Below, piece by piece: positions 9,619 to 19,103 of a DNA stretch of 64,000 nt; positions within the stretch are counted from its first letter, which is position 1; each line of letters begins with the position of its first letter. This DNA comes from Flavobacteriales bacterium (GTDB lineage: Bacteria; Bacteroidota; Bacteroidia; JANQJC01): assembly GCA_028281825.1 (NCBI GenBank), contig JANQJC010000025.1, forward strand, positions 1-64,000. Direction: 5' to 3'. The position numbers and the translations under genes were made by a program. The notes under the pieces are model-generated. The model was given only the letters and a program-made list of their open reading frames with translations, made no database searches and was not told where the DNA came from.

Positions 9619-11133
9619 ATGCAGCAGGTAATTGAATTTTTTCAAAAACTCTTTCTTGTTGAAAGTTGGCCACCAAGATGGTACTGTGGCAAATGGACTG
9701 ATTTTCACGGCTGGCTTTATATTCTCTCTGACCTTGCGATTTGGGCAGCGTACTTTGCTATTCCATTGCTATTGATAAGATTTTTATCTCAGAAAAAGGG
9801 CATTCCCCTACCTTCAGTTTTTTTGCTATTTGGGGCATTTATACTCTTATGCGGAATGACGCATTTTATGGATGCCATTATCTTTTGGTGGCCAGCATAC
9901 AGGTTAAGCGCACTAATCAGATTTTTTACTGCTGTAGTTTCTTGGGCAACGGTTTTTGCTCTTTTTAAGTTTTTCCCTATAGCACTGAGTTTGCGTACTT
10001 CTGAGGAACTGGAAGAGGAAAACAGAAAGAGGCAAGAATCTGAGCAAATGTTCAAGAATTTGCTTGAGGCTACTCCTGATGCCTTGGTTATAGTGAATCA
10101 GGAAGGAAATATAGAATTGGTAAACAAGCAATGTGAAAATGTATTTGGGTATGCTAAAGAGGAATTAATTGGACAAAAAGTGGAAATGCTAATACCCAAC
10201 AGCTTTATAGCTGAGCAAAATGGACATAGAAACAGTTTTTTTGCTAATCCTAAAATACATTCATTGGAGGGTAATTTGGAATTGGGCGGCTTAAGAAAGA
10301 ACGGTCAGGGATTCCCTGTTGAAATAAGCTTGAGCCCTCTGCAAACTGAGAGTAAGCTGCTGGTGTCTGCTGCAATAAGGGATGTAACCATGCGCAAGGA
10401 AGCAGAAGTGAAACTCAAACAGTTTAATGAGAAGCTAGACCAGAAGAATAAGGAATTGGAGCAGTTTGTTTATGTGGCGTCACATGATTTACAAGAGCCA
10501 ATCAGAACTATTAACAGTTTTGTAAACCTTTACAAATCAGAGTTTGGAGATACTCAAAGTGATGAAGCTATTGAATATCTTCAGTTTATTCAAGGTGCAG
10601 GTGAAAGAGCGCAACAACTAATCGTAGACCTGTTGGATTATTCAAAGCTAGAGAGAAACAGGAAATTAGCAAAAGTTAATCTAAATAAGATAATCGATAA
10701 TGTAAAGAGTGACCTTGCTGTTAAAATAGCTGATAAAAAAGCAGAGATAAGGGTAGGGAATTTACCTACCTTACAAGGTTATGAGACTGGTTTGAGACTA
10801 CTGTTTCAAAACCTTATTAGTAATGCAATAAAATTTGCAAGAGACGGGTTTGGTCCTCTTGTAGAAATATCCTCGAAAGAAGGTGACAATGAATGGGAGT
10901 TTTCTGTTAAAGACAATGGTATTGGCTTTTCAGAAGAGTTTAAGGAGAAGGTTTTTGTAATATTCAAGCGTTTACATCCCAAGAGTAAATATGAGGGTAC
11001 TGGTATTGGTTTAGCCCATTGCAGAAAAATTGTAGAACTACATAATGGAAGAATTTGGGCCGATTCAGTGCCTGGAGAAGGGAGTACTTTTTATTTTACC
11101 ATATCAACTAATTTAAATGAAGAAGAAGCTTAG
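9619..11133 (+). CDS. ETR1-like (ethylene-binding-domain) PAS histidine kinase
   Basis: N-terminal three-TM domain SD(x6)Y(xx)IP...GAFILLCGMTHFMD matching plant ETR1/SynEtr1; PAS domain; HisKA VYVASHDLQEPIRTINSF; HATPase N/G boxes (NLISNAIKFA, VKDNGIGF, GTGIGLAHCRKIVELHNGRIWADS). Confidence 0.9.
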   Translation: MQQVIEFFQKLFLVESWPPRWYCGKWTDFHGWLYILSDLAIWAAYFAIPLLLIRFLSQKKGIPLPSVFLLFGAFILLCGMTHFMDAIIFWWPAYRLSALIRFFTAVVSWATVFALFKFFPIALSLRTSEELEEENRKRQESEQMFKNLLEATPDALVIVNQEGNIELVNKQCENVFGYAKEELIGQKVEMLIPNSFIAEQNGHRNSFFANPKIHSLEGNLELGGLRKNGQGFPVEISLSPLQTESKLLVSAAIRDVTMRKEAEVKLKQFNEKLDQKNKELEQFVYVASHDLQEPIRTINSFVNLYKSEFGDTQSDEAIEYLQFIQGAGERAQQLIVDLLDYSKLERNRKLAKVNLNKIIDNVKSDLAVKIADKKAEIRVGNLPTLQGYETGLRLLFQNLISNAIKFARDGFGPLVEISSKEGDNEWEFSVKDNGIGFSEEFKEKVFVIFKRLHPKSKYEGTGIGLAHCRKIVELHNGRIWADSVPGEGSTFYFTISTNLNEEEA

Positions 11134-11530
11134 CTGTATTTTACTGATTGATGATGATGAACCTACGAATTATTATAATAGTAAGGTTGTAAAAAAAGCA
11201 GATTGTTGCAAACGAATACAAATATGCCTTGGTGTAGATGAAGCAATTGCATTTTTGAAAAATGGGGATGGGGAGGATTATCCAAGCCCTGAATTAATAT
11301 TTCTTGATATTAATATGCCAGGCAAGGACGGTTGGGATTTTTTGGATGAATATAGCTCTTTGTCTGAAGAAGCAAAAGGGGATGTTGTTGTGGCAATGTT
11401 GACGACTTCTCTCAATCCGGCGGATGAAGAAAAAGCTTTTGAGAAAGGAGCTAAGGGGTTTGCGCGAAAGCCCCTTTCAATTGAGCAAATCCATAATATA
11501 ATCAAGAAACACTTACCTGAATATTGGTAA
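11117..11530 (+). CDS. stand-alone response regulator receiver protein, overlaps kinase 3' end
   Basis: LLIDDDEPTNYYN, LIFLDINMPGKDGWDFLDEY, ARKPLS. Confidence 0.9.
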   Translation: MKKKLSCILLIDDDEPTNYYNSKVVKKADCCKRIQICLGVDEAIAFLKNGDGEDYPSPELIFLDINMPGKDGWDFLDEYSSLSEEAKGDVVVAMLTTSLNPADEEKAFEKGAKGFARKPLSIEQIHNIIKKHLPEYW

Positions 11531-11558
11531 GTGTTCCTTCAAGTGTTAAAGGTTTTTT

Positions 11559-11587
11559 ATCAATCTACTTTGGTAGGTTGATTTTTA
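11559..11587 (+). terminator. intrinsic terminator upstream of sucC
   Basis: atcaatctac-tttg-gtaggttgat (10-bp stem with one G-U) followed by ttttatct. Confidence 0.65.
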
Positions 11588-11629
11588 TCTTAAAAAGCAT
11601 ACTTTTGGGCTTCCAAACAAATATTAGCC

Positions 11630-12841
11630 ATGAACATTCACGAATATCAAGCCAAGTCAATCTTAAAGGGTTTTGGAGTAGCCATACAAGAAGGTATTGT
11701 TGCTGACACTCCAGAAAAAGCAGTAGAAGCTGCAAAGCAGTTGAACAAGGAAACAGGCACTGATTGGTGGGTGATAAAAGCCCAAATACATGCAGGTGGC
11801 CGTGGTAAGGGTAAGATAGTTGGCACTGAGCAAAGAGGTGTTGCATTAGCTAAATCGTTGGATGATGTAAAAACAATTTCTGGCAATATATTAGGTGGAA
11901 CTTTGGTTACCTTGCAGACTGGCGAAGCAGGCAAGCAAGTAAATAAAATACTTGTTGCTCAAGATGTGTACTATCCAGGGGATAGCGAGCCTAATGAGTT
12001 CTATATGAGTGTATTGCTTAACAGGACAACTGGCCGCAATATGATAATGTATAGCACTGAAGGTGGTATGGATATCGAGAAAGTGGCTGAAGAAACCCCA
12101 CACCTGATATTTAAAGAAGAAGTAGACCCAAAGGTTGGTTTAATGCCATTCCAAGCGAGAAAGGTAGCTTTCAACCTGGGGCTTTCAGGTCAAGCTTTCA
12201 AAGAGATGGCCAAATTTGTTACAGCACTTTATAGAGCTTATGAAGAGTCAGACTCAAGTATGTTTGAAATCAACCCGGTGTTAAAAACCTCTGATGATAA
12301 AATCATAGCAGTAGATGCTAAAGTAAGCTTAGATGATAGTGCACTTTTCCGTCATAAGGACTATATTGAGTTGAGAGATAAGTCTGAAGAAGACCCTACT
12401 GAGGTTGAAGCAGGTGAGAATAACTTGAATTATGTGAAGTTGGATGGTAATGTGGGGTGTATGGTAAACGGAGCAGGTTTGGCGATGGCTACCATGGACA
12501 TCATTAAACTATCAGGTGGTGACCCTGCCAACTTCCTGGATGTGGGTGGTACTGCTGACGCCGCAAGGGTGGAACAAGCATTCCGTATCATTTTGAAAGA
12601 CCCTGCTGTTAAGGCTATCCTGGTAAATATTTTCGGAGGTATTGTTCGTTGTGACCGCGTGGCACAAGGTGTCGTGGATGCTTACAAGAATATGGGTAAT
12701 ATAGACGTGCCAATTATCGTAAGGCTGCAAGGAACGAACGCCGAAGAAGCTAAGAAGATTATTGACGAGTCAGGACTGAAAGTTCAATCTGCTATCCTGC
12801 TTCAGGAAGCTGCTGAGAGAGTAAAAGAAGTCCTGGCTTAA
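11630..12841 (+). CDS. sucC: succinyl-CoA ligase (ADP-forming) subunit beta
   Basis: MNIHEYQAKSILKGFGV; ATP-grasp; GGDPANFLDVGGTADAARVEQAFRIIL, VNIFGGIVRCDRVAQGVV. Confidence 0.97.
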   Translation: MNIHEYQAKSILKGFGVAIQEGIVADTPEKAVEAAKQLNKETGTDWWVIKAQIHAGGRGKGKIVGTEQRGVALAKSLDDVKTISGNILGGTLVTLQTGEAGKQVNKILVAQDVYYPGDSEPNEFYMSVLLNRTTGRNMIMYSTEGGMDIEKVAEETPHLIFKEEVDPKVGLMPFQARKVAFNLGLSGQAFKEMAKFVTALYRAYEESDSSMFEINPVLKTSDDKIIAVDAKVSLDDSALFRHKDYIELRDKSEEDPTEVEAGENNLNYVKLDGNVGCMVNGAGLAMATMDIIKLSGGDPANFLDVGGTADAARVEQAFRIILKDPAVKAILVNIFGGIVRCDRVAQGVVDAYKNMGNIDVPIIVRLQGTNAEEAKKIIDESGLKVQSAILLQEAAERVKEVLA

Positions 12842-13384
12842 TCAGAATTTTAGAAATCCCTCTATTTGTTTTTCGAGTGCCTCAATAGTAGGGGCATCAC
12901 TGAGCATGTCATCTTCATAAACCATTTGGTGAACCCTTGAGATTGGTATTTTCCTGGAGTATACTTCTGCACCCATGTGATGGAAAACATCTGTCAGGTG
13001 GTCCATGCCACGAATGTTTCCTGCCCTGCCACTGGCAACGCCAACAAGAGCTACCCTCTTACCCCTGAAAAATTTCGGGTCGGTTGCATCAATAAAAAAC
13101 TTGAAAATACCAGGAAAACTACCATTATACTCGGGTGATATTACTACCAGCCTATCTGAAGGAGAAATGTACTCCTTAACAAGTCTTTCAAACTCTTCAT
13201 CCACTCCATCAAAAGAATTGTTTTCTATGGCCCGTGCCATCACGCGCTCAAACGGAAGAATTTTGGTTTCTATCCCCTTTGAGTCTAGTAATTCAGCATA
13301 TGCATTTGCAATCCGCAGTGTGTAACTATCAGGCCTATTGGTAGAAGAAATTATGGTAATCATAGTAAGTTTTCTGACTGACAT
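12842..13384 (-). CDS. NADPH-dependent FMN reductase family protein
   Basis: MITIISSTNRPDSYTLRIANAY, VVISPEYNGSFPGIFKFFIDAT. Confidence 0.85.
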   Translation of the reverse strand: MSVRKLTMITIISSTNRPDSYTLRIANAYAELLDSKGIETKILPFERVMARAIENNSFDGVDEEFERLVKEYISPSDRLVVISPEYNGSFPGIFKFFIDATDPKFFRGKRVALVGVASGRAGNIRGMDHLTDVFHHMGAEVYSRKIPISRVHQMVYEDDMLSDAPTIEALEKQIEGFLKF

Positions 13385-13393
13385 AAGAGAACA

Positions 13394-13891
13394 TCAGTCT
13401 TCAGAGATTTGTTCCAGGTAACCAGGGTCTTTTTCAAAAATGGCTTTACCCAGGTAATAAATGTCGTCGTTTTTAACGTTGTCGAAATAAGGTAGCGTTC
13501 TTTCCTTTAATGCGGCGCCAAAGTAATACCAGTCATCTTTTTCTATATAATCCAACTCATTTACAGAAGGATTTACAAGGGTTCTCCCCACATAGTATAA
13601 ATCATTATCCTTTATATAGGCTAGCGAAGTATCATTTAATTCCAAAAGCGTTTTGCATAGATAATACAGGTCGTTTTGCTCAATCCTTTCGAGCAACTCA
13701 GGGTCATGCTTTAAGATGGTATGCCCGAAATAGTAAAAATCATTGCCTTTGTATTCCTGTTGGGCTTTGGCTCGATAACTGAAAGAAAACAAGATAAGCA
13801 GCAAAAGACTAGTTTCTCTCACTGCTTTTAGTAAAATGAATATTGGTTTACTAGCCTTCAAATGAAGCAATCGTTTTCTTAATAATATCAA
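13394..13891 (-). CDS. secreted protein made of five ~23-aa 'ND.YY.GkaL' tandem repeats
   Basis: Signal-peptide-like N-terminus, then five degenerate repeats visible by eye ([11 protein letters not shown] / [11 protein letters not shown] / [11 protein letters not shown] / [11 protein letters not shown] / [11 protein letters not shown]). Confidence 0.7.
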   Translation of the reverse strand: MILLRKRLLHLKASKPIFILLKAVRETSLLLLILFSFSYRAKAQQEYKGNDFYYFGHTILKHDPELLERIEQNDLYYLCKTLLELNDTSLAYIKDNDLYYVGRTLVNPSVNELDYIEKDDWYYFGAALKERTLPYFDNVKNDDIYYLGKAIFEKDPGYLEQISED

Positions 13892-15110
13892 CGCAATCCA
13901 TCATTTGCTCCTCGGTGATTACAAGAGGTGGGGCAAACCTGATTATATCTCCGTGAGTTGGTTTTGCCAATAAGCCGTTTTCCATCAATCTCACACATAC
14001 ATCCCAGGCGTTTTTACCTTCTGCATTTTTGATAACAATAGCATTTAAAAGGCCTTTACCTCTCACTGTAGTTATCATTTCAGTTTCAATGCTGTTTAGT
14101 TCATCTCTCAATATCTTACCCAATCTATTAGCATTCTCAGCAAGTTTTTCTTCTTGAACTACTTCTAATGCAGCTATTGCCACATTGGCTGCAATTGGGT
14201 TGCCCCCGAAAGTTGAACCATGCTGGCCAGGCTTGATGGTGAGCATAATTTCATCGTCTGCCAATACCGCTGATACTGGGTATAAACCGCCAGAAACAGC
14301 CTTGCCAAGTATCAACACATCAGGCCTAACGTTGTCGTATTCGCTAGCTAAAAGTTTACCTGTCCTTGCGATACCAGTTTGTACTTCGTCAGCCATAAAT
14401 AGCACATTATTCTTTTTACACAGGTCAAAGCAAGTTGATAGGTAACCTTCATCTGGCACCATCACACCAGCTTCTCCTTGAATAGGTTCTACCAAAAATG
14501 CTGCCACATTTTTATCGGCTAATTCTTTTTCGAGTGCAGCTGTGTCGTTATACGGTATTCTCACAAACCCAGGTGTATATGGTCCGAAGTCAGAATAGGC
14601 ATCAGGGTCGTTTGAGGCTGATATTATGCTAATAGTTCTACCATGAAAGTTATTCTCGCACACAATCACTTTAGCCTTATTTTCTTCAACACCTTTTACT
14701 GTATAGGCCCATTTTCTAGCCAGCTTGATAGCCGTTTCAACGGCTTCAGCGCCAGTATTCATAGGCAATACTTTATCGTAACCAAAGTAAGTGGTGATGA
14801 ATTTCTCGTATTTACCCAATTCACTATTGTAAAAAGCCCTTGAAGTAAGTGGAAGCCTGTTGGCTTGTTCCACTAAGGCATTCACAATTTTAGGGTGAGC
14901 ATGACCTTGGTTAACCGCAGAGTAAGCCGAAAGAAAGTCATAGTACTTTTTGCCTTCTGTATCCCAAACGTAAACGCCTTCTCCTTTTTCAAGTACAACA
15001 GGCAGCGGGTGATAATTATGCGCACCATAACGGTCTTCAAGCTCCATTGCTTTTTGCGCTCTAGTTTTTTCTGTCATTACACTTTCCATTGTTGTTCTAT
15101 TTTGCTTCAA
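13851..15110 (-). CDS. rocD: ornithine--oxo-acid transaminase
   Basis: Class III aminotransferase: [79 protein letters not shown]. Confidence 0.96.
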   Translation of the reverse strand: MKQNRTTMESVMTEKTRAQKAMELEDRYGAHNYHPLPVVLEKGEGVYVWDTEGKKYYDFLSAYSAVNQGHAHPKIVNALVEQANRLPLTSRAFYNSELGKYEKFITTYFGYDKVLPMNTGAEAVETAIKLARKWAYTVKGVEENKAKVIVCENNFHGRTISIISASNDPDAYSDFGPYTPGFVRIPYNDTAALEKELADKNVAAFLVEPIQGEAGVMVPDEGYLSTCFDLCKKNNVLFMADEVQTGIARTGKLLASEYDNVRPDVLILGKAVSGGLYPVSAVLADDEIMLTIKPGQHGSTFGGNPIAANVAIAALEVVQEEKLAENANRLGKILRDELNSIETEMITTVRGKGLLNAIVIKNAEGKNAWDVCVRLMENGLLAKPTHGDIIRFAPPLVITEEQMMDCVDIIKKTIASFEG

Positions 15111-15201
15111 AGATAGCCAAATGACATTGAATAAAGGGGTGAGTTAACTAAGATTAACAAGTGATACTGGTGAACACTTTCAATCCTGCGCTATTTACCA
15201 G

Positions 15202-15209
15202 TACCTTTG
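15202..15209 (+). promoter_or_regulatory. putative Bacteroidota -7 element (TAnnTTTG)
   Basis: tacctttg 24 nt upstream of the 15233 ATG. Confidence 0.4.
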
Positions 15210-15232
15210 GGGGCTTATAAAGAAATCAGGAT

Positions 15233-16087
15233 ATGATAGTTGTTGGTGAAATGAATCTTTTGAGAGCGGATAGAAAGACGCTTAACGGCATTTACCTTGT
15301 AGATGACCGTGACGGAGCCGAAGTGCTTTTGCCCAATAAATACATACCCGAAGATTTAGAGCTTGGTGATGAGATTGATGTATTTGTTCATCATGACTCT
15401 GAGAACAGGCCTATTGCCACCACACTCACCCCTAAGCTAAAAGTGGATGGTTTTGCTTTTTTAGAAGCAAAACAAATGACTAAGGTGGGAGTTTTTATGG
15501 AGACTGGTTTAGCGAAGGATTTGTTAATTCCACCCCCATTGATGGCAAAACCTATGAGCGTAGGGCAGACTTATTTGGTGTATACCTTTAAAGATAAAGT
15601 GAGTGGCCGATTGGTGGGAACAACCAAAATACGAGAGTACCTTAAGTATGACCATATAACTGTGAAGTCAGGTGAAGAAGTAGACCTAATGGTATACGAT
15701 AGCACCAACTTAGGATATAAGGTGGTTATCAATGAAAAGCATGAGGGCTTGCTTTATCATAATGAGGTATTTCAGCCAGTGAAGATTGGTGACACGCTGA
15801 AGGGGTTTATCAAAACCATACGTGAGGGCAATAAAATTGATGTGAGGTTGCAGCGCTCTGGGGTAAAGAATATTGAGCCGTCTGCTCAAAAGATATTAGA
15901 TAAGCTAAAAGCCAGTAAAGGTGTACTTCGCTTGAATGATAATAGCAGCCCTGAGGATATCACTGCGGAACTTCAAATGAGTAAAAAGGCTTTCAAGAAA
16001 GCTATCGGGAGCTTGTACAAGCAAAGGCTCATCCGTATTGCAGGTGATGGAATACACCTGATAGATAGAAAGGGAAGGAAGAAATAG
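15233..16087 (+). CDS. CvfB-like S1 RNA-binding domain protein
   Basis: S1-like repeats plus C-terminal winged helix (LQMSKKAFKKAIGSLYKQRLIRI.GDGIHLI), as in CvfB/YitL. Confidence 0.88.
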   Translation: MIVVGEMNLLRADRKTLNGIYLVDDRDGAEVLLPNKYIPEDLELGDEIDVFVHHDSENRPIATTLTPKLKVDGFAFLEAKQMTKVGVFMETGLAKDLLIPPPLMAKPMSVGQTYLVYTFKDKVSGRLVGTTKIREYLKYDHITVKSGEEVDLMVYDSTNLGYKVVINEKHEGLLYHNEVFQPVKIGDTLKGFIKTIREGNKIDVRLQRSGVKNIEPSAQKILDKLKASKGVLRLNDNSSPEDITAELQMSKKAFKKAIGSLYKQRLIRIAGDGIHLIDRKGRKK

Positions 16088-16088
16088 G

Positions 16089-16298
16089 CTATTTCTTAAA
16101 ATACCCAATAATATCACTACCATAAGCTACCAGGTCACCATCTTTAAATAAACTGGGTCGTATATAAACCTTTACAGGAGGGGTTTCATTCTCTTGGTCA
16201 ATATTCACGACTCGGATTTCAGTGCCATTCGCCTTGATGAAATCCACAACTTCATCGCACTCGTGGCAATCATCGCCTATGTATAAAGTGTAACTCAT
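16089..16298 (-). CDS. glutaredoxin-like/thioredoxin-fold small protein
   Basis: MSYTLYIGDDCHECDEVVDFI: CxxC motif in glutaredoxin context. Confidence 0.65.
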   Translation of the reverse strand: MSYTLYIGDDCHECDEVVDFIKANGTEIRVVNIDQENETPPVKVYIRPSLFKDGDLVAYGSDIIGYFKK

Positions 16299-16975
16299 CC
16301 CAATTTGTCAAGATCCCTGATAAGGATTGATTTCCGGTCAAAGTTAATCAGGTTGTTAGCTTTTAGTTCATTGAGTATGGTAGTCACCGTTTGTCTTGAG
16401 GTAGCTGTTAGGTTAGCCATATCCTGATGCGTAAGGTTGTGTTCAATCAAGGTTTCAAAACCTACCTTGCGCCCTCTTTCTCTGCCCAAGTCTCTAATAA
16501 ACTCAATAATCCTCGTTCTCGAATCTTTAAAAACAAGAGCTTCTAATTTTCTTTCCAGCTTCACCAACCTATCACCAATTTGCTTAGTTACTTTGATATT
16601 GAAATCCGCATTATGGCGCATGATATCTAAAGCATCTTCCACACTCAACGTGCAAAAACGAACATTATCGTCCATGGCTTTTGCCCAATCATTCCGGGTT
16701 TCATAGCCAGCAAGCCCTAGTTCTCCAAACATTTCACCAGGGTATAGAATAGTTTTGATTACTTCTTTACCATCTTCAGAATAGGTACCAATTTTAACTC
16801 TACCTTCTTTTAGGAAAAACACCACTTTCGACGGCTCGTTCGGAAAATAGATATAGCTATCCTTTTCCGCCGTTTTCATGGTGGTTTTCTCATCCATCTC
16901 TTTCAACTCGCCTTCACTTAAATCGTCCAGGAGGCTTATTTTTTCAAGATACCAGAGTTTTGAGCTTGGGTTCAT
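16295..16975 (-). CDS. Crp/Fnr family transcriptional regulator
   Basis: cNMP-binding domain plus HTH (LTHQDMANLTATSRQTVTTILNELK). Confidence 0.93.
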   Translation of the reverse strand: MNPSSKLWYLEKISLLDDLSEGELKEMDEKTTMKTAEKDSYIYFPNEPSKVVFFLKEGRVKIGTYSEDGKEVIKTILYPGEMFGELGLAGYETRNDWAKAMDDNVRFCTLSVEDALDIMRHNADFNIKVTKQIGDRLVKLERKLEALVFKDSRTRIIEFIRDLGRERGRKVGFETLIEHNLTHQDMANLTATSRQTVTTILNELKANNLINFDRKSILIRDLDKLG

Positions 16976-17089
16976 TTATGGTGATTTGGTACAAATATAA
17001 TCAAGGAATCATATGATGAATTATAACGCGAGATATATTAGGTTTGTTCATCATGAGGGTGAATATGGTGTGCTCAAAGTAAATTATTG

Positions 17090-17097
17090 TAAATTTG
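17090..17097 (+). promoter_or_regulatory. putative -7 element (TAAATTTG) of the tRNA-Leu gene
   Basis: TAnnTTTG match 10 nt upstream of the tRNA 5' end. Confidence 0.45.
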
Positions 17098-17106
17098 TAC
17101 ACCCTT

Positions 17107-17190
17107 GCCCAGGTGGTGAAATTGGTAGACACGCTACTTTGAGGGGGTAGTGGCCGAAAGGCCGTGCTGGTTCGAGTCCAGTCTTGGGCA
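17107..17190 (+). tRNA. tRNA-Leu (anticodon GAG)
   Basis: GCCCAGG/CTTGGGC acceptor stem, ctact-TTGAGGG-ggtag anticodon arm, long variable arm tggccgaaaggccg, ctggTTCGAGTccag T arm; CCA not encoded. Confidence 0.97.
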
Positions 17191-17219
17191 CAGTTTTTTA
17201 GGAGGCAATTATCAAGACT

Positions 17220-18104
17220 TTGAATATCAAAAATACACTCATATTATCAATAACATTAGTTATTACAATGCTAATAACCAATAATGTTTGCGCGCAAGAA
17301 ATCATTTTTTGCGAAGGTAATACAGAACGTGGTGAGCCGAGAGGAGAACTAAAAGACGAGTGGAAGTTGAGCAAAGAAGGTACCAAGGTTCACATGCTTT
17401 ACAATAATGGGAAAACAACCATTAACTACGCCAAATTGTACGTATTGATTGAGGAGAAAGAACCTAAGGAAAACCCTGAAAAGCTGACGATTACAGTAAA
17501 CAGGCAAAACAACTGGGCAGCCATCGACTATACTTTTAAAAAGGCTGGGGAGTACATGATATCCATTTTTGGGATTGATAATAACATTTTGGCATCTAAG
17601 AAGATTATGATTACGGGACCTGGAGCGCAAGTGACTGAGACTATGAAAATAGAAAGAATAGAGACATCACTAAAACTACCAGGCCAGAAAAAAGAAGTAG
17701 AAGAAGAGAAGGCGGCAACTCGCGGTATGAACTTTAGCAAAGAGGAAGTGGCAAAAGTACATACGTATGATGGCAGTAAGCTAAGCTTTGGTCAAGGTTT
17801 TGATGAAAAACTAGTGAAGCCATCAAATCAGTTTGCATTGGGTAAGTCTGGTGTTTATGTAGCCATGTTGTTGGAGAACCCTAATCCCTTGAATACATCA
17901 ACGGTTACCATTGATGTTTGGAAGAAAAATAGCGAAGGCAAATACATTGAACATGTAGGGGCTAAGGAAGTGAAGGTGAAAAGTGACAAAAAAGCAGCCG
18001 ACTTTCATTATTCGTTCACCAAACCGGGTGAATACAAAGTTTCCATCTTTAGTGGTGATTTTACCTGGATTTGCTCAGACTACCTTACTATTTACGGAGA
18101 ATAA
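17220..18104 (+). CDS. secreted hypothetical protein
   Basis: 294 aa, signal peptide ILSITLVITMLITNNVCAQ; two related beta-rich modules (KAGEYMISIFG / KPGEYKVSIFS). Confidence 0.75.
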   Translation: MNIKNTLILSITLVITMLITNNVCAQEIIFCEGNTERGEPRGELKDEWKLSKEGTKVHMLYNNGKTTINYAKLYVLIEEKEPKENPEKLTITVNRQNNWAAIDYTFKKAGEYMISIFGIDNNILASKKIMITGPGAQVTETMKIERIETSLKLPGQKKEVEEEKAATRGMNFSKEEVAKVHTYDGSKLSFGQGFDEKLVKPSNQFALGKSGVYVAMLLENPNPLNTSTVTIDVWKKNSEGKYIEHVGAKEVKVKSDKKAADFHYSFTKPGEYKVSIFSGDFTWICSDYLTIYGE

Positions 18105-19103
18105 CTATTCCTTTACCAACTTCAACTTATCCAATTCCTGAGTGATAAAAGCAACTTCATCGGTGATTAAACTAATATCACCCGTTTTGGCGTTTTGAGT
18201 AGCTTGTGCAGCATTGCGGGCACCTACTAAAGCAATGGTGATACCTGGCTGCTCTAATGTCCATCGGAGAACTAATTGCGCTAATGTGGCTCTTTTTTCT
18301 TTCGCCATCGGACGCAGCTTATCCAAAAAAGCTCCGGTTCTTTTCAGGTTCTCGTCGTTATAGAAATAGATGCTTTTCCTGTGGTCACCTGCGCTGAACC
18401 GGTGGCCAGGTTTCATTTTGCCTGTGAGTAAGCCGCGCTCTAGCGGGCTATAAGCCAATATGGATTTGTTGTTCTCGATACAATAAGGTACTACATCTTC
18501 CTCAATACCGCGTTTTACCATGCTGTAGGGCACTTGATTGGAAACTATGCCCAAAGTTTGTTCAGCTTCTTTCATCAACTCTGCTGAGTAGTTGCATACT
18601 CCTGCATAACGCACTTTGCCTTGTTCTATCAACTTTGCAACAGCCTCCATTGACTCATTAACAGGAGTGGTTTTATCAGGCCAATGGATTTGATACAGAT
18701 CTATATAATCTGTTTTGAGCCTTCTCAGGCTGTCCTCACACTCTTTAATGATACTTTCCTTGCCGGCATAGCGGTGTATTTCCACATCATTTCCATCATT
18801 GTCTTTGCTTCTAAAACCAGGAGTGTCCAGCTTGGCATCCCAGCGCATCCCAAATTTGGTAAGTATCTGCACTTTATCTCTAGGTATATCCTTAATGGCT
18901 TCACCTACTATTTCTTCACTCACACCCATACCATAAATCGGGGCTGTATCAATGGAGGTAACTCCTAAGTCATAACCAGCCCTGATGCCTTCAATGGCGT
19001 CTTTGCTTTCGTTTCCACCCCACATCCATCCTCCAGCGGCCCATGCGCCAAAGGTTATTTCTGATACTTTAAGGTCACTATTCCCTATTTGATTGTATTT
19101 CAT
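18105..19103 (-). CDS. aldo/keto reductase
   Basis: GVTSIDTAPIYGMGVSEEIVGEAI, YIDLYQIHWPD, GVCNYSAELM. Confidence 0.94.
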   Translation of the reverse strand: MKYNQIGNSDLKVSEITFGAWAAGGWMWGGNESKDAIEGIRAGYDLGVTSIDTAPIYGMGVSEEIVGEAIKDIPRDKVQILTKFGMRWDAKLDTPGFRSKDNDGNDVEIHRYAGKESIIKECEDSLRRLKTDYIDLYQIHWPDKTTPVNESMEAVAKLIEQGKVRYAGVCNYSAELMKEAEQTLGIVSNQVPYSMVKRGIEEDVVPYCIENNKSILAYSPLERGLLTGKMKPGHRFSAGDHRKSIYFYNDENLKRTGAFLDKLRPMAKEKRATLAQLVLRWTLEQPGITIALVGARNAAQATQNAKTGDISLITDEVAFITQELDKLKLVKE

